Shown piece by piece: positions 25,254 to 33,684 of a stretch of DNA of 64,000 nucleotides. Each line of letters begins with the position of its first letter. Within the stretch, counting starts at the first letter, position 1. Position numbers and translations under genes: made by a program. Below the pieces are notes generated by a model that saw nothing but the letters and a program-made list of their open reading frames with translations, had not been told where the DNA came from and did not search any database. The DNA is from BOG-908 sp965198915. GTDB lineage: Bacteria > Pseudomonadota > Alphaproteobacteria > Acetobacterales > Acetobacteraceae. The stretch covers positions 434,001-498,000 of the forward strand of contig CBDAQC010000006.1 of assembly GCA_965198915.1 (NCBI GenBank), read 5' to 3'.

Positions 25254-26246
25254 TTACCGCCCCAACAAGCGCGCCGCCTCCACGGCGAAATACGTCAGCA
25301 CCCCGTCCGCGCCCGCCCGCTTGAAGCCCAGCAGGCTCTCCAGCACAGCACGCTCGCGGTCCAGCCAGCCGCGCTCCACCGCGGCGCACATCATCGAGTA
25401 CTCGCCGCTGACCTGGTAGGCGAAGGTCGGCACCCCGAAACGCTCGGCCACGCGGCGCACGACGTCCAAATACGGCATGCCCGGTTTCACCATCACCATG
25501 TCGGCGCCTTCGGCGAGGTCGGTCTCCACCTCGCGCATCGCCTCGTCGGTGTTGGCCGGGTCCATCTGGTAGGTTTTCTTGTCACCATGCAGGGATTTGG
25601 CCGAGCCCAGCGCGTCGCGGAACGGGCCGTAGAACGCGCTCGCGTATTTCGCGGCGTAGCTCATGATGCAGGTGTCGATCAGACCGGCCCCGTCGAGTGC
25701 GGCGCGTATGGCGCCCACGCGGCCGTCCATCATGTCGGACGGCGCGATCACGTCTATGCCGGCCTGCGCCTGCTGCACCGCCTGGCGGGTGAGCACGGCG
25801 AGAGTCTCGTCATTGGCCACGTAGCCGTCGCGTATCACGCCGTCATGGCCGTGGTCGGTGTAGGGATCCAGCGCCACGTCGCCGACCAGGCCCAGTTCGG
25901 GGTAGGCACGCTTGAGCAGGCGGGCGGCGCTGCACATCAGGTTGTCCGGGTTCAGCGCCTCGGTGCCTTCGGCATCCTTGCGCTGGGCCGGGGTGGCAGG
26001 GAACAGGGCCACGGCGGGTATGCCCAGACGCGCCGCTTCGGCCACGTGGCCTTCCAGCCGGTCCAGGCTGACACGATCCACGCCTGGCATGGCGGCGACC
26101 GGCACGGTCAGGCCGGTGCCTTCGATGACGAAGATCGGCCAGATCAGGTCGTCCACGCCCAGCGTGTGCTCGGCCACCAGCCGGCGCGTCCAGCCGTGGC
26201 GGCGCAGCCGGCGGGGGCGGCCGGCGGGGAAGGCGGCACCCCTCAA
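25254..26246 (-). CDS. hemB: Delta-aminolevulinic acid dehydratase (porphobilinogen synthase)
   Basis: Condenses two 5-aminolevulinate molecules to porphobilinogen in heme and bacteriochlorophyll synthesis. It has 330 residues. The metal segment DVALDPYTDHGHDG has Asp instead of the Cys triad, which marks the Mg-dependent type usual in alphaproteobacteria. The Schiff-base region MVKPGMPYLD and SYAAKYASAFYGPFRDA carry the active-site lysines. The start is TTG at 26246, which shares bases with the stop of the permease gene (TTGA), so hemB is translationally coupled to it. The last 2 bp of the stop are next to a family A unit. Confidence 0.97.
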   Translation of the reverse strand: MRGAAFPAGRPRRLRRHGWTRRLVAEHTLGVDDLIWPIFVIEGTGLTVPVAAMPGVDRVSLDRLEGHVAEAARLGIPAVALFPATPAQRKDAEGTEALNPDNLMCSAARLLKRAYPELGLVGDVALDPYTDHGHDGVIRDGYVANDETLAVLTRQAVQQAQAGIDVIAPSDMMDGRVGAIRAALDGAGLIDTCIMSYAAKYASAFYGPFRDALGSAKSLHGDKKTYQMDPANTDEAMREVETDLAEGADMVMVKPGMPYLDVVRRVAERFGVPTFAYQVSGEYSMMCAAVERGWLDRERAVLESLLGFKRAGADGVLTYFAVEAARLLGR

Positions 26247-27688
26247 GCGTGGCCACGCAGGCGCGAGTGGAAGCGGCTGTAGCCGAAGAACACGCCCAGC
26301 CCGATCAGCAGCCAGCCCATCGCCAGCTCCCACACCTGCAGTTCCAGCGACAGCATCAGCGCGCTGCACACGATGATGCCGGCGACGGGTATGGCGGGCG
26401 AATACGGCGTGCGGAACGCCCGGGTGCGGCCGGGATCGGTGCGGCGCAGCACCAGCACGCCGATGCAGACGATGTTGAACGCCAGCAGCGTGCCGAAGCT
26501 GGTCATGTGGCCCAGCACGCTGATCGGCGTGAAGCCGCCCGCCACGCCGGCGAACACCATGAACAGCAGGTTGGACAGATAGGGCGTGCGGAAGCGCGGG
26601 TGCATGGTGGAGAACACCCGCGGCAGCAGCCCGTCGCTGGCCATCGAGTAGAACACCCGGCTTTGCCCCAGCAGCATCACCAGGATCACGCTGGTCAGCC
26701 CGGCGATGGCGCCGACATCGACCGCCACTTTCAGGAAGGTCAGCGGCGTGACGCCGATGGCGACCGATACCGGGGCGGAGACGTGCAGCTTGGTGTAGCT
26801 GATCAGCCCGGTCAGCACGAGGCAAACGAGCACGTAGAGCACGGTGCAGATGGCCAGCGAGCCGAGGATGCCGATCGGCATGTCGCGCTCGGGGTTCTTG
26901 GCCTCCTGGGCGGCGGTGCTGACGGCGTCGAAGCCGATATAGGCGAAGAACACGGTGGCCGCCCCGCGGAAGATGCCGGAGATGCCGAAATGGCCGAACT
27001 CGCCGGCGTTGGGCGGCACGAACGGGTGCCAGTTCGCCGGGTGCACGTAGAACGCGCCGAAACCGATGAAAGCCGCCACCACGGCCAGCTTGACGGCGAC
27101 GATGACGGCGTTCGTCTTTGCCGACTCGCTGATGCCGCGTATCAGTATCATCGAGACGCAGACGACGATGAACACGGCGGGCAGGTTGACGATGCCGGGG
27201 GCCGCGTGGCCGGTGGCGTCCGTGTCGAACGGCGAGGCGGTGAGCGCGTGGGGCAGCGACCAGCCCAGCTTGCCCAGGAAGCCTGTCATGTAGCCGGACC
27301 AGGAGACCGAGACGGTGGCCGCCCCCACCGCGTATTCCAGTGTCAGCGCCCAGCCGATGATCCAGGCCACCAGCTCGCCCAGGGAGGCGTAGGCGTAGGA
27401 GTAGGCCGACCCGGCCGCCGGGATCATCCCGGACAGCTCGCTGTAACACAGCCCGGCGAGGCCGCAGCCCAGGGCCGCCAGCAGGAAGCTGAGCACCACC
27501 GCCGGGCCCGCATTGTCCGCCGCGGCAATGCCGGTGAGCGAGAAGATGCCGGCGCCGATGATGGCGCCGATGCCCAGCGCCACCAGGCTGAGCGGCCCCA
27601 GCGTGCGGTTGAATCCGTGGTTCCCGTCCGCACCCTTCTCCTCGATCGGCTTCTTGGCGAATAGCGGGTTGCCGAGGGTGAGGCTCAT
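26243..27688 (-). CDS. APC-family amino acid permease (CAT-like)
   Basis: A 481-residue, twelve-helix transporter. LVALGIGAIIGAGIFSLTGIAA (GxG motif of helix 1), PAAGSAYSYAYASLGELVAWIIGW (helix 3 signature) and FFAYIGFDAVSTAAQEAKNPERDMPIGI (helix 6-7 loop) mark the cationic amino acid transporter subfamily (YfnA/CAT-like). The start is the ATG at 27688. It overlaps hemB by 4 bp, an unexpected partner that may reflect shared transcription only. It is divergent from glyA across a family A inverted pair. Confidence 0.93.
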   Translation of the reverse strand: MSLTLGNPLFAKKPIEEKGADGNHGFNRTLGPLSLVALGIGAIIGAGIFSLTGIAAADNAGPAVVLSFLLAALGCGLAGLCYSELSGMIPAAGSAYSYAYASLGELVAWIIGWALTLEYAVGAATVSVSWSGYMTGFLGKLGWSLPHALTASPFDTDATGHAAPGIVNLPAVFIVVCVSMILIRGISESAKTNAVIVAVKLAVVAAFIGFGAFYVHPANWHPFVPPNAGEFGHFGISGIFRGAATVFFAYIGFDAVSTAAQEAKNPERDMPIGILGSLAICTVLYVLVCLVLTGLISYTKLHVSAPVSVAIGVTPLTFLKVAVDVGAIAGLTSVILVMLLGQSRVFYSMASDGLLPRVFSTMHPRFRTPYLSNLLFMVFAGVAGGFTPISVLGHMTSFGTLLAFNIVCIGVLVLRRTDPGRTRAFRTPYSPAIPVAGIIVCSALMLSLELQVWELAMGWLLIGLGVFFGYSRFHSRLRGHA

Positions 27689-27778
27689 GCGGGTCCTTGC
27701 GAAAGAAGGGCCGGGGTTCCCCCCACGCGCCCGTGAGTGGTAAAGCTGCCCGCTTGCCGCGTTGCGTGCAATCGCCCA

Positions 27779-27914
27779 GGAAGGAAGCAGTCCTTTTTTG
27801 AAAAAAAGGACCAAAAAACTTCTCCTCCCTGTCGGCGGCTGCAGAACAGCCGCGCGACAGCGGACCAAAAGTTTTTTGCTTCTTTTTTTCAAAAAAGAAG
27901 GCCTTCCTTTCTTC
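27779..27914. repeat. Family A inverted pair between permease and glyA
   Basis: The left unit has the GTCCTTTTTT/AAAAAAGGAC stem (perfect); the right unit has CTTCTTTTTT/AAAAAAGAAG. The spacer is itself a dyad (CTGTCGGCGGCTG, 5 bp, CAGCCGCGCGACAG). It lies between divergent genes, where terminators are not needed. Confidence 0.93.
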
Positions 27915-27933
27915 CAACAAAGGAGCCCCGGCC

Positions 27934-29232
27934 ATGAACGACCAGACGCTGTCCCCGTCCCAAGCCCGCTTCTTCACCGCGCCCCTGGCCGACACGGACC
28001 CTGCCATCGCCGCCGTGCTGTCCCGTGAACTGGTCCGCCAGCAGGACGGCATCGAGCTGATCGCGTCCGAGAACATCGTCTCCGCCGCGGTGATGGAGGC
28101 GCAGGGCAGCGTGCTGACCAACAAATATGCCGAGGGTCTGCCGGGTAAGCGTTATTACGGCGGCTGCCAGGAAGTGGACGTGGCCGAGCAGTTGGCCATC
28201 GAGCGCGCCTGCCAGATCTTCGGCTGCGCGTTCGCCAACGTGCAGCCGCATTCCGGCGCGCAGGCCAACCAGGCGGTGTTCCTGGCGCTGATCAAGCCGG
28301 GCGACACCATCCTGGGCATGTCGCTCGCCGCCGGCGGCCACCTGACGCATGGCGCGGCGCCCAGCCAGTCCGGCAAGTGGTTCCGCGCCGTGCAGTACGG
28401 CGTGCGCCGCGAGGACGGGCTGCTGGATTACGAGGAGCTGGAGCGGCTGGCGCGCGCCGAGCGGCCGCGCCTGATCATCGCCGGCGGCAGCGCCTACCCC
28501 CGGGTGATCGATTTCGCGCGCATACGCGCCGTGGCCGACGAGGTGGGTGCCTACTTCCTGGTGGACATGGCGCATTTCGCCGGGCTGGTGGCGGCCGGCC
28601 TGTACCCCAGCCCGCTGCCGCATGCCCATGTGGTCACCACCACCACGCACAAGACGCTGCGCGGCCCGCGCGGCGGCATGATCCTGTCGACCGACGCCGA
28701 ACTGGGCAAGAAGATCAACGCCGCGGTGTTCCCCGGCCTGCAGGGTGGGCCGTTGATGCACGTGATCGCGGCCAAGGCGGTGGCGTTCGGCGAGGCGCTG
28801 CGCCCCGAGTTCCGCGCCTACCAGCGCGCGGTGATCGATAACGCGCGCATGCTGGCGGCAACGCTGGTGGAAGGTGGGCTGGACATCGTGACCGGCGGGA
28901 CGGACAGCCATCTGATCCTGGTGGATTTGCGCCCGAAGGGCGTGACCGGGAAGGCGACCGACGACAGCCTGCAGCGCGCCCATATCACCGCCAACAAGAA
29001 CGCCATCCCGTTCGATCCGGCGAAGCCCGCGGTGACCAGCGGCATACGGCTGGGCAGCCCGGCGGCGACCACGCGCGGCTTCGGCGCCGAGGAGTTTCGC
29101 CAGGTGGGGCTGATGATTGCCGAGCTGGTGGACGGGCTGGCGGCGAGTGCGGACGGGACGAACGCGGCGGCGGAGGCGGCGGTGGGCGCGCGGGTGCTGG
29201 AGCTGTGCGGGCGGTTTCCGATCTATCGGTAA
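27934..29232 (+). CDS. glyA: Serine hydroxymethyltransferase
   Basis: PLP enzyme that converts serine and tetrahydrofolate to glycine and methylene-THF. It has 432 residues with all key motifs: GIELIASENIVS, LTNKYAEGLPGKRYYGG, HSGAQAN, DMAHFAGLVA and the PLP Lys K240 in THKTLRGPRGG. The start is the ATG at 27934, with AAAGGAG 8 bp upstream. A family A unit lies 5 bp after the stop codon. Confidence 0.98.
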   Translation: MNDQTLSPSQARFFTAPLADTDPAIAAVLSRELVRQQDGIELIASENIVSAAVMEAQGSVLTNKYAEGLPGKRYYGGCQEVDVAEQLAIERACQIFGCAFANVQPHSGAQANQAVFLALIKPGDTILGMSLAAGGHLTHGAAPSQSGKWFRAVQYGVRREDGLLDYEELERLARAERPRLIIAGGSAYPRVIDFARIRAVADEVGAYFLVDMAHFAGLVAAGLYPSPLPHAHVVTTTTHKTLRGPRGGMILSTDAELGKKINAAVFPGLQGGPLMHVIAAKAVAFGEALRPEFRAYQRAVIDNARMLAATLVEGGLDIVTGGTDSHLILVDLRPKGVTGKATDDSLQRAHITANKNAIPFDPAKPAVTSGIRLGSPAATTRGFGAEEFRQVGLMIAELVDGLAASADGTNAAAEAAVGARVLELCGRFPIYR

Positions 29233-29236
29233 GGGT

Positions 29237-29410
29237 AAGAAAGGCCTTCTTTTTTGAAAGAAAGAAGCAAAAAACTTTTGCTCCTGACGGCTGCATGTGG
29301 GCGCGTGCCGATCCTGCCAATGCGCGCGCTTGCAGAACCGGCACGTGCCTTCGCGCAGGCGGGGGAATAGAAGTTTTTTGGTTCTTTTTTTCAAAAAAGA
29401 ACTGCTTGCC
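29237..29410. repeat. Family A inverted pair between glyA and the secreted orphan
   Basis: Left unit with CTTCTTTTTT/GAAAGAAAGAAG (one stem change), right unit with the GTTCTTTTTT/AAAAAAGAAC stem. The spacer (about 80 bp) begins CTGACGGCTGCA and ends CGCGCAGGCGGGG, like those of the 44.5 and 45.4 kb pairs. The right unit encodes the leader of the following gene. Confidence 0.93.
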
Positions 29411-30409
29411 TGCCTTCTCTGCCTGCCCGCCCAAGCAGCCGAGATCTCGCTCACCATCGCGCAGACAGGCTCCGACTCGGGCATACGCAACCGCGTGTTC
29501 ACCACCTGGCTGCCGGCCGACCAGGGCTTCGCCGGCCTGGACGGGCGCATCTCGCTGGCCGGCAACGCCCCTGGTTTCAGCGAGGCGCTTATCCTGCTCG
29601 GCACCACGGCGGAGGACCGCGCCGCCTGTGCCGCGCGGAACGGCACCACCATTCCGGGCATGCCGGACGTCTCGCGGGTGTGGGCGGGCATCCTGAAGAG
29701 CAACGATGCCACGCCGGTGAGCATCCCCGTCTCCGTGGCACTGGCGCACCCGGTCCCGCCGGCCACGGCCTCCGGCACGTGCCTGGTTACGCTCGTCAGC
29801 GCCGGCTACGTGTTCCTGCGGCACGACGCGGCGCTGTACACCACCACGCGCGTGCAGCTTGCGGTGGCCACCTCGCCGGGCGAACCGGGCCCGGTGCAGG
29901 CGTTCGGCATGGGGGGCGAGTTCCGCTTCCCGCCCGGCACGGCAAACTACGTGGGCATAAGGGCGAATCGCCGGCTGGTTGTCGATGCGATCGCGGCCGC
30001 GGTGAGCGCCGCGCCGGTGTCCGGCGCACCCGCCGGCGCGCGCTGGGGCGACGTGCCGCGCGGGGCGTGGCGGATCGGCACAGATTTCCTGTATGTGCCC
30101 GCGCCGGCCTGCCGCGCCGCCCATCTCGCCGGCCACCAGCCGGGGGCGAACTTCGACGTGCTGCGCCTCGCCGAGCCGGCCGCGATAGCCCTTCCGTCGG
30201 AAGCCACGCGCCTGTTCGCCGTCCCGCTTGCCAGCCGAGGCGCGCAGGCAGTGCAGGCGACGGGCTTCAGGCGCTTCACGGACCGCGTTCTGAACCAGGG
30301 TGACTGCCTGATTGCGGCGACCGCGACACCGCCCGGCGGGTCCGGGCTGCTGGATTCGGAGAACCAGTCGACCGTCTACCTGCGGCCGGCCGGGCCTGGT
30401 GACCGGTAA
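29378..30409 (+). CDS. Secreted hypothetical protein; leader encoded by a repeat
   Basis: About 343 residues with no recognised family. The frame opens at a TTG inside the right unit of the family A pair and reads MVLFFKKELLACLLCLPAQA-AEIS, which looks like a signal peptide (basic, hydrophobic, AxA cleavage) although nearly half of it is repeat sequence. The body (SLTIAQTGSDSGIRNRVF..., two Cys-containing segments EDRAACAARNG and GTCLVTLV) is followed by a threonine- and proline-rich tail. The native start may have been lost and replaced by the repeat insertion. No operon partner is apparent. Confidence 0.6.
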   Translation: MVLFFKKELLACLLCLPAQAAEISLTIAQTGSDSGIRNRVFTTWLPADQGFAGLDGRISLAGNAPGFSEALILLGTTAEDRAACAARNGTTIPGMPDVSRVWAGILKSNDATPVSIPVSVALAHPVPPATASGTCLVTLVSAGYVFLRHDAALYTTTRVQLAVATSPGEPGPVQAFGMGGEFRFPPGTANYVGIRANRRLVVDAIAAAVSAAPVSGAPAGARWGDVPRGAWRIGTDFLYVPAPACRAAHLAGHQPGANFDVLRLAEPAAIALPSEATRLFAVPLASRGAQAVQATGFRRFTDRVLNQGDCLIAATATPPGGSGLLDSENQSTVYLRPAGPGDR

Positions 30410-30416
30410 GCGTCGC

Positions 30417-30752
30417 CTACTTCCACCGGAACAGCCTGTCTGCAAACCGGGCATTGGCCTGTTTGTCGGGCTTGCCGGACAGCAGGCCGATCAGCTCCGA
30501 CCTGTCCTATTTTGCGAAAGCTCTGGTGTAGATTTGCAGCGACCCGGTCCGGAACTGCAGCCGCAACAGGCTGCCCGTGTTGCTCCAATGCGTCAGGTCA
30601 TCCCAGGCGAGCAGGTGTAGCGGACGGAACGAAAACTTCACGCGTAGTCCGGTGGCGTCGAACCACAGCGTTCTGGGAACGAAGGCGAACCAGACGCACG
30701 CGATCATCAGGGCGAACGGAAGCTCAGGGAGGCCATGTAGCCAGCCGACCAC
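30417..30752 (-). pseudogene. Small membrane protein gene interrupted by an in-frame stop
   Basis: The reading frame has a hydrophobic segment (LPFALMIACVWFAFVPRTLWF), then DATGLRVKFSFRPLHLLAWDDLTHW and QFRTGSLQIYTRAFAK, then a TAG at 30507-30509. Directly after it the same frame continues as DRSELIGLLSGKPDKQANAR and FADRLFRWK to a stop at 30417. The downstream part is a natural C-terminus, so a nonsense mutation has truncated the gene. It resembles bacterial PH-domain/YcxB-like membrane proteins; that is inference. The start is not clear (GTG 30752 or upstream). Confidence 0.7.
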
Positions 30753-30805
30753 CAGAGATGCCGCGACAGGCCCTGCTGAAGATCCACTCTTCGCAAAGCC
30801 CGGCG

Positions 30806-31636
30806 TTATACCGGCAAGACTTGTCCGGATGACGGAATGCCCTGCTTGCTTTGCATTAAGAGGCCGGTGCCGATCATCAGCGCCAGGCTGGCGGCCAGCA
30901 GCCCGGCCGAAGAGGGTTCCGGAACCGCAACAGAGCTGCCATTGCACGCGCTGCCGCCCGAGGCCACTGTGTTTGCCTGCAGCGTGACCGCGCCGGTCAG
31001 CGCCAGCGCGCGGCCGCAGGCGATGTCCGCGCCGGTGTTCAGCGAGATGCTTGTATTGGCCAGGATCGAGCCGTCAAAGATCGAGCCGGTACCCAGGGTG
31101 GCGGAGCTGCCGATTTCCCAGAACACGTTGCTGCCCTCGGCATCGTTGATGACGTTGATCATCGAGGCGCTGGCCGTGGTCAGGGCGCTACCGATCTGGA
31201 AGATGAAAACGGCGTTGGGGTTGCCCTGGCCGTTCAGCGTCAGCGTGCCAGTCAGGCTGGCGGCGCTTGCGAAGTTGTAGACACCTGCCGTCAGGGTCAA
31301 GCCGCCGAGATCCTGGCCGGTCAGGTTGCTGGTTCGCGTCTCGCCGGCTGCGAAGGTGATGGCGTTGCCCAGCGCTGCTTCCGCCTGCTGGGCAAGCTGG
31401 TCACTGTCATGCACGCTGCCGCCGGTGACCGTGACTGACGAGAAGCCGGTGACCGATGTGCCCGGCCATACACCGGCATTGCCGTTGATGAGCGTGGTGC
31501 CGGTATTGGTGACCGTGGAACCGCCCAGGACGGCGAAGGAGCTGGCGTCTCCCAGGTTGATGTCCACCGGCCCGGCCCGGGCCGCGCCTACAACAAGACA
31601 AAGCAAGGCGACGCTCGCGATCGTGTGGCGCAGCAT
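30806..31636 (-). CDS. DUF3494 ice-binding-like protein with PEP-CTERM anchor
   Basis: A 276-residue secreted protein. Signal peptide about 1-21 (ends GAARA). The body is the DUF3494 ice-binding fold signature: DINLGDASSFAVLGGSTVTN, TLINGNAGVWPGTSVTGF, GQDLGGLTLTAGVYNFASA, NAVFIFQIGSALTTASAS and NVFWEIGSSATLGTGSIFDG. A C-terminal VPEPSSAGLLAASLALMIG then GTGLLMQSKQ is a PEP-CTERM sorting signal (Pro-Glu-Pro, helix, basic tail), cut by exosortase in the membrane. No exosortase is in the window. Ice binding has been shown for other DUF3494 proteins; here it is inferred from the fold. The ribosome site AGGAG precedes the ATG at 31636. Confidence 0.92.
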   Translation of the reverse strand: MLRHTIASVALLCLVVGAARAGPVDINLGDASSFAVLGGSTVTNTGTTLINGNAGVWPGTSVTGFSSVTVTGGSVHDSDQLAQQAEAALGNAITFAAGETRTSNLTGQDLGGLTLTAGVYNFASAASLTGTLTLNGQGNPNAVFIFQIGSALTTASASMINVINDAEGSNVFWEIGSSATLGTGSIFDGSILANTSISLNTGADIACGRALALTGAVTLQANTVASGGSACNGSSVAVPEPSSAGLLAASLALMIGTGLLMQSKQGIPSSGQVLPV

Positions 31637-31921
31637 GAAGCTCTCCTGAGTTGTTACAACTTCCGGGACCCAACAATCTTCGGTGAAACTAGTTACTTGT
31701 GCAAAACGAAACTCTCACATCCTTTGCGCGAAAGGAAGAAGTATTATTACGTGTGCGCCGCAATATTACTCGTTTCGGCTGCATCCATATGCGGTGTTCG
31801 CCCGTGCGGGTGTGTTTGGGGATTGCCGGATGCCTCCGTAGCGGGGCGGCTCTCCTTTTGCCGCCCTGAGGCGTCCTGGCGGCGTGCCGTCGCATATTGC
31901 AGCGTTCTCTCCTAAAGAAGG
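31637..31921. other. A/T-rich divergent intergenic region
   Basis: A 285-bp stretch between the ice-binding-like gene (minus) and der (plus). The 31640-31790 part is markedly more A/T-rich than the rest of the window and probably contains the promoter of the ice-binding-like gene, but I could not fix clear -35/-10 boxes. No convincing gene is seen. Confidence 0.5.
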
Positions 31922-33298
31922 ATGCCGCCCCCCCTCAGCCACCAGGACACCCGCCCCGTGCTCCCCGTCGTCGTCATCGCCGGACGTCCAAACGTCGGCA
32001 AATCCACGCTTTTCAACCGGCTCAGCGGCCGCCGCTCCGCCATCGTGTCCGACACGCCAGGCGTGACACGGGACCGCAAGGACGCCGAGGCCATGCTGCG
32101 CGGCCGCAACGTGCGCCTGGTCGATACGGCGGGGCTGGAGGAGAGTGACCCCGAGGCGATCTACGGCCGCATGCGCGCCAGCAGCGAGGCGGCGGTGGCC
32201 GAGGCGGACCTGATCGTCTTCGTCATCGACGCGCGTGCCGGCATCACCCCGGCGGACGCGCATTTCGCCCGCTGGTTGCGCCGGCAGAACCGGCCGGTGC
32301 TGCTGGTGGCCAACAAATCCGAGGGCAGGCTGGGCATGGCCAACGCCATGGAGGCCTACAGCCTGGGGCTGGGCGACCCGCTGGCCATCTCCGCCGAGCA
32401 CAACGAGGGTATCGCCGACCTGATGCGCGAGATCGCCGAGGCGCTGCCGCCGGAGCCCGACGAGGGTGAGGCGCCGGAGGGCACACGGCCGCTGAAGCTG
32501 GCCATCGTCGGCCGGCCGAACGCCGGCAAGTCCACGCTGCTGAACCGCCTGGTGGGCGAGGAGCGGATGATCACCGGGCCGGAGCCTGGCCTGACGCGCG
32601 ACGCGGTGGCCACCATCCTGCACGATCCGGAGGGCGACATAGAGCTGGTGGACACCGCGGGCCTGCGCCGGCGCGCGCGCATCGAGGAAGCGCTGGAGAA
32701 GATGAGCGTCAGCGCCAGCATCGAGGCGCTGAAGATGGCCGAAGTGGTGGCGCTGACGATCGACGCCTCGCTGGGCCTGCACGAGCAGGATCTGCAGATC
32801 GCCCGCCTGGTGGAGCGCGAGGGACGCGCCTGCATCATCGTGCTGAACAAGTGGGACGCGGTGGAGGATCGCGACAAGACACGAAAGGCGATCAGCGACC
32901 GCCTCGAGTTCAGCATGACGCAGATGCGCGGCATCCCCGTGGTGACATTGTCCGCCGCCACCGGCGCGGGCGTTGCCAAGCTGCTGCCGGCGGTGCGCGC
33001 GGCGTCCGCGGTATGGAACACGCGCATTCCCACCGGCGCGCTGAACCGCTGGTTCGAGCAGGCGCTGGATCGCCACCCGCCGCCGCTGGTGGAAGGCCGA
33101 CGGCTGAAACTGCGCTACATCACGCAGGCCAAGGCGCGGCCGCCCACGTTCCTGGTGTTCGGCACGCGGGCGGAGATCATGCCGGAGGATTACCACCGGT
33201 ATCTGGTGAATAGTTTGCGGGAGACTTTTTCGCTGCCGGGGACGCCGATACGTGTCCAGGGGCGCGGGACGGTCAATCCTTATGCGGGTAAGGATTGA
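31922..33298 (+). CDS. der: Ribosome assembly GTPase Der (EngA)
   Basis: Essential double-GTPase that matures the 50S ribosomal subunit. It has 458 residues with two G domains and a KH-like C-terminal domain. First: GRPNVGKST, DTPGVTRDR, DTAGLEESD, NKSE. Second: GRPNAGKST, LTRDAV, DTAGLRRRARI, NKWD. The C-terminal KH-like domain has RWFEQALDRHPPP and LKLRYITQAKARPPTFLVF. The start is the ATG at 31922; GTG 31961 is a possible alternative. Confidence 0.97.
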   Translation: MPPPLSHQDTRPVLPVVVIAGRPNVGKSTLFNRLSGRRSAIVSDTPGVTRDRKDAEAMLRGRNVRLVDTAGLEESDPEAIYGRMRASSEAAVAEADLIVFVIDARAGITPADAHFARWLRRQNRPVLLVANKSEGRLGMANAMEAYSLGLGDPLAISAEHNEGIADLMREIAEALPPEPDEGEAPEGTRPLKLAIVGRPNAGKSTLLNRLVGEERMITGPEPGLTRDAVATILHDPEGDIELVDTAGLRRRARIEEALEKMSVSASIEALKMAEVVALTIDASLGLHEQDLQIARLVEREGRACIIVLNKWDAVEDRDKTRKAISDRLEFSMTQMRGIPVVTLSAATGAGVAKLLPAVRAASAVWNTRIPTGALNRWFEQALDRHPPPLVEGRRLKLRYITQAKARPPTFLVFGTRAEIMPEDYHRYLVNSLRETFSLPGTPIRVQGRGTVNPYAGKD

Positions 33299-33319
33299 GG
33301 GCGGCTGGTTTTTGGCAAG

Positions 33320-33482
33320 AAAGCAAGGCCTTCTTTTCTGAAGGAAAGAAGCAAAAGACGTTTGTCTTGTTTGCTGCTGGGCGTGCCGGCGTTCTTAACA
33401 AACCAGCGACGGCTGCCGGCAAGCACGCGCGTCCTCATTCGGCGACAGCCAGGCAAAAGCTTTTCGCTCTATCTTGCCTTCA
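33320..33482. repeat. Family A pair, right half decayed, after der
   Basis: The left unit has GCCTTCTTTTCTGAAGG and AAAGAAGC (stem kept by G:U-type changes), then AAAAGACGTTTGTC. The right half keeps only GGCAAAAGCTTTTCGC and CTTGCC. Confidence 0.75.
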
Positions 33483-33606
33483 AGCAGTGACATGAATTGT
33501 TGACCCCGTTTGTAAGGCCAAGGGCGCTCCGCTGCTTGGGATTACTGTCAGCTGTCTCACCCAGCCGAGTCCTCAACCGACACTAGGAGTCCGCCAATGG
33601 CGACGC

Positions 33607-33667
33607 TAAACGAAAGGGGTCTGGGGCCAAGGCCCCAGCGGGGTTTGGGGCAGAGCCCCATTCTTGC
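33607..33667. repeat. Family B repeat
   Basis: GGGTCTGGGGCCAAGGCCCC (dyad), GCGGGGTTTGGGGCAGAGCCCC (dyad) and CTTGCTTCC, just downstream of the GTPase gene on the minus strand. Confidence 0.75.
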
Positions 33668-33684
33668 TTCCTTCAAACGCCCCC

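Larger units (their letters stand above)
33299..33684. other. 386-bp non-coding region with family A and B repeats
   Basis: Between der and the DUF697-like GTPase gene. It holds a family A left unit (33320-33368), a decayed right unit (33451-33482), a decayed GTCAGCTGTCTCACCC motif near 33549 that recalls the MITE end, and a family B repeat at 33607-33667. No protein gene is convincing here. Confidence 0.8.

Noticed and set aside
25254..28124. A 956-residue minus-strand frame covering hemB and the region upstream
   Set aside because: Only the last 330 residues (hemB) match a family; the rest lies antiparallel to or out of frame with the permease and glyA regions.
31625..31915. A 96-residue open frame in the ice-binding gene promoter region
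   Set aside because: No ribosome site or motif; it overlaps the start of the ice-binding-like gene.
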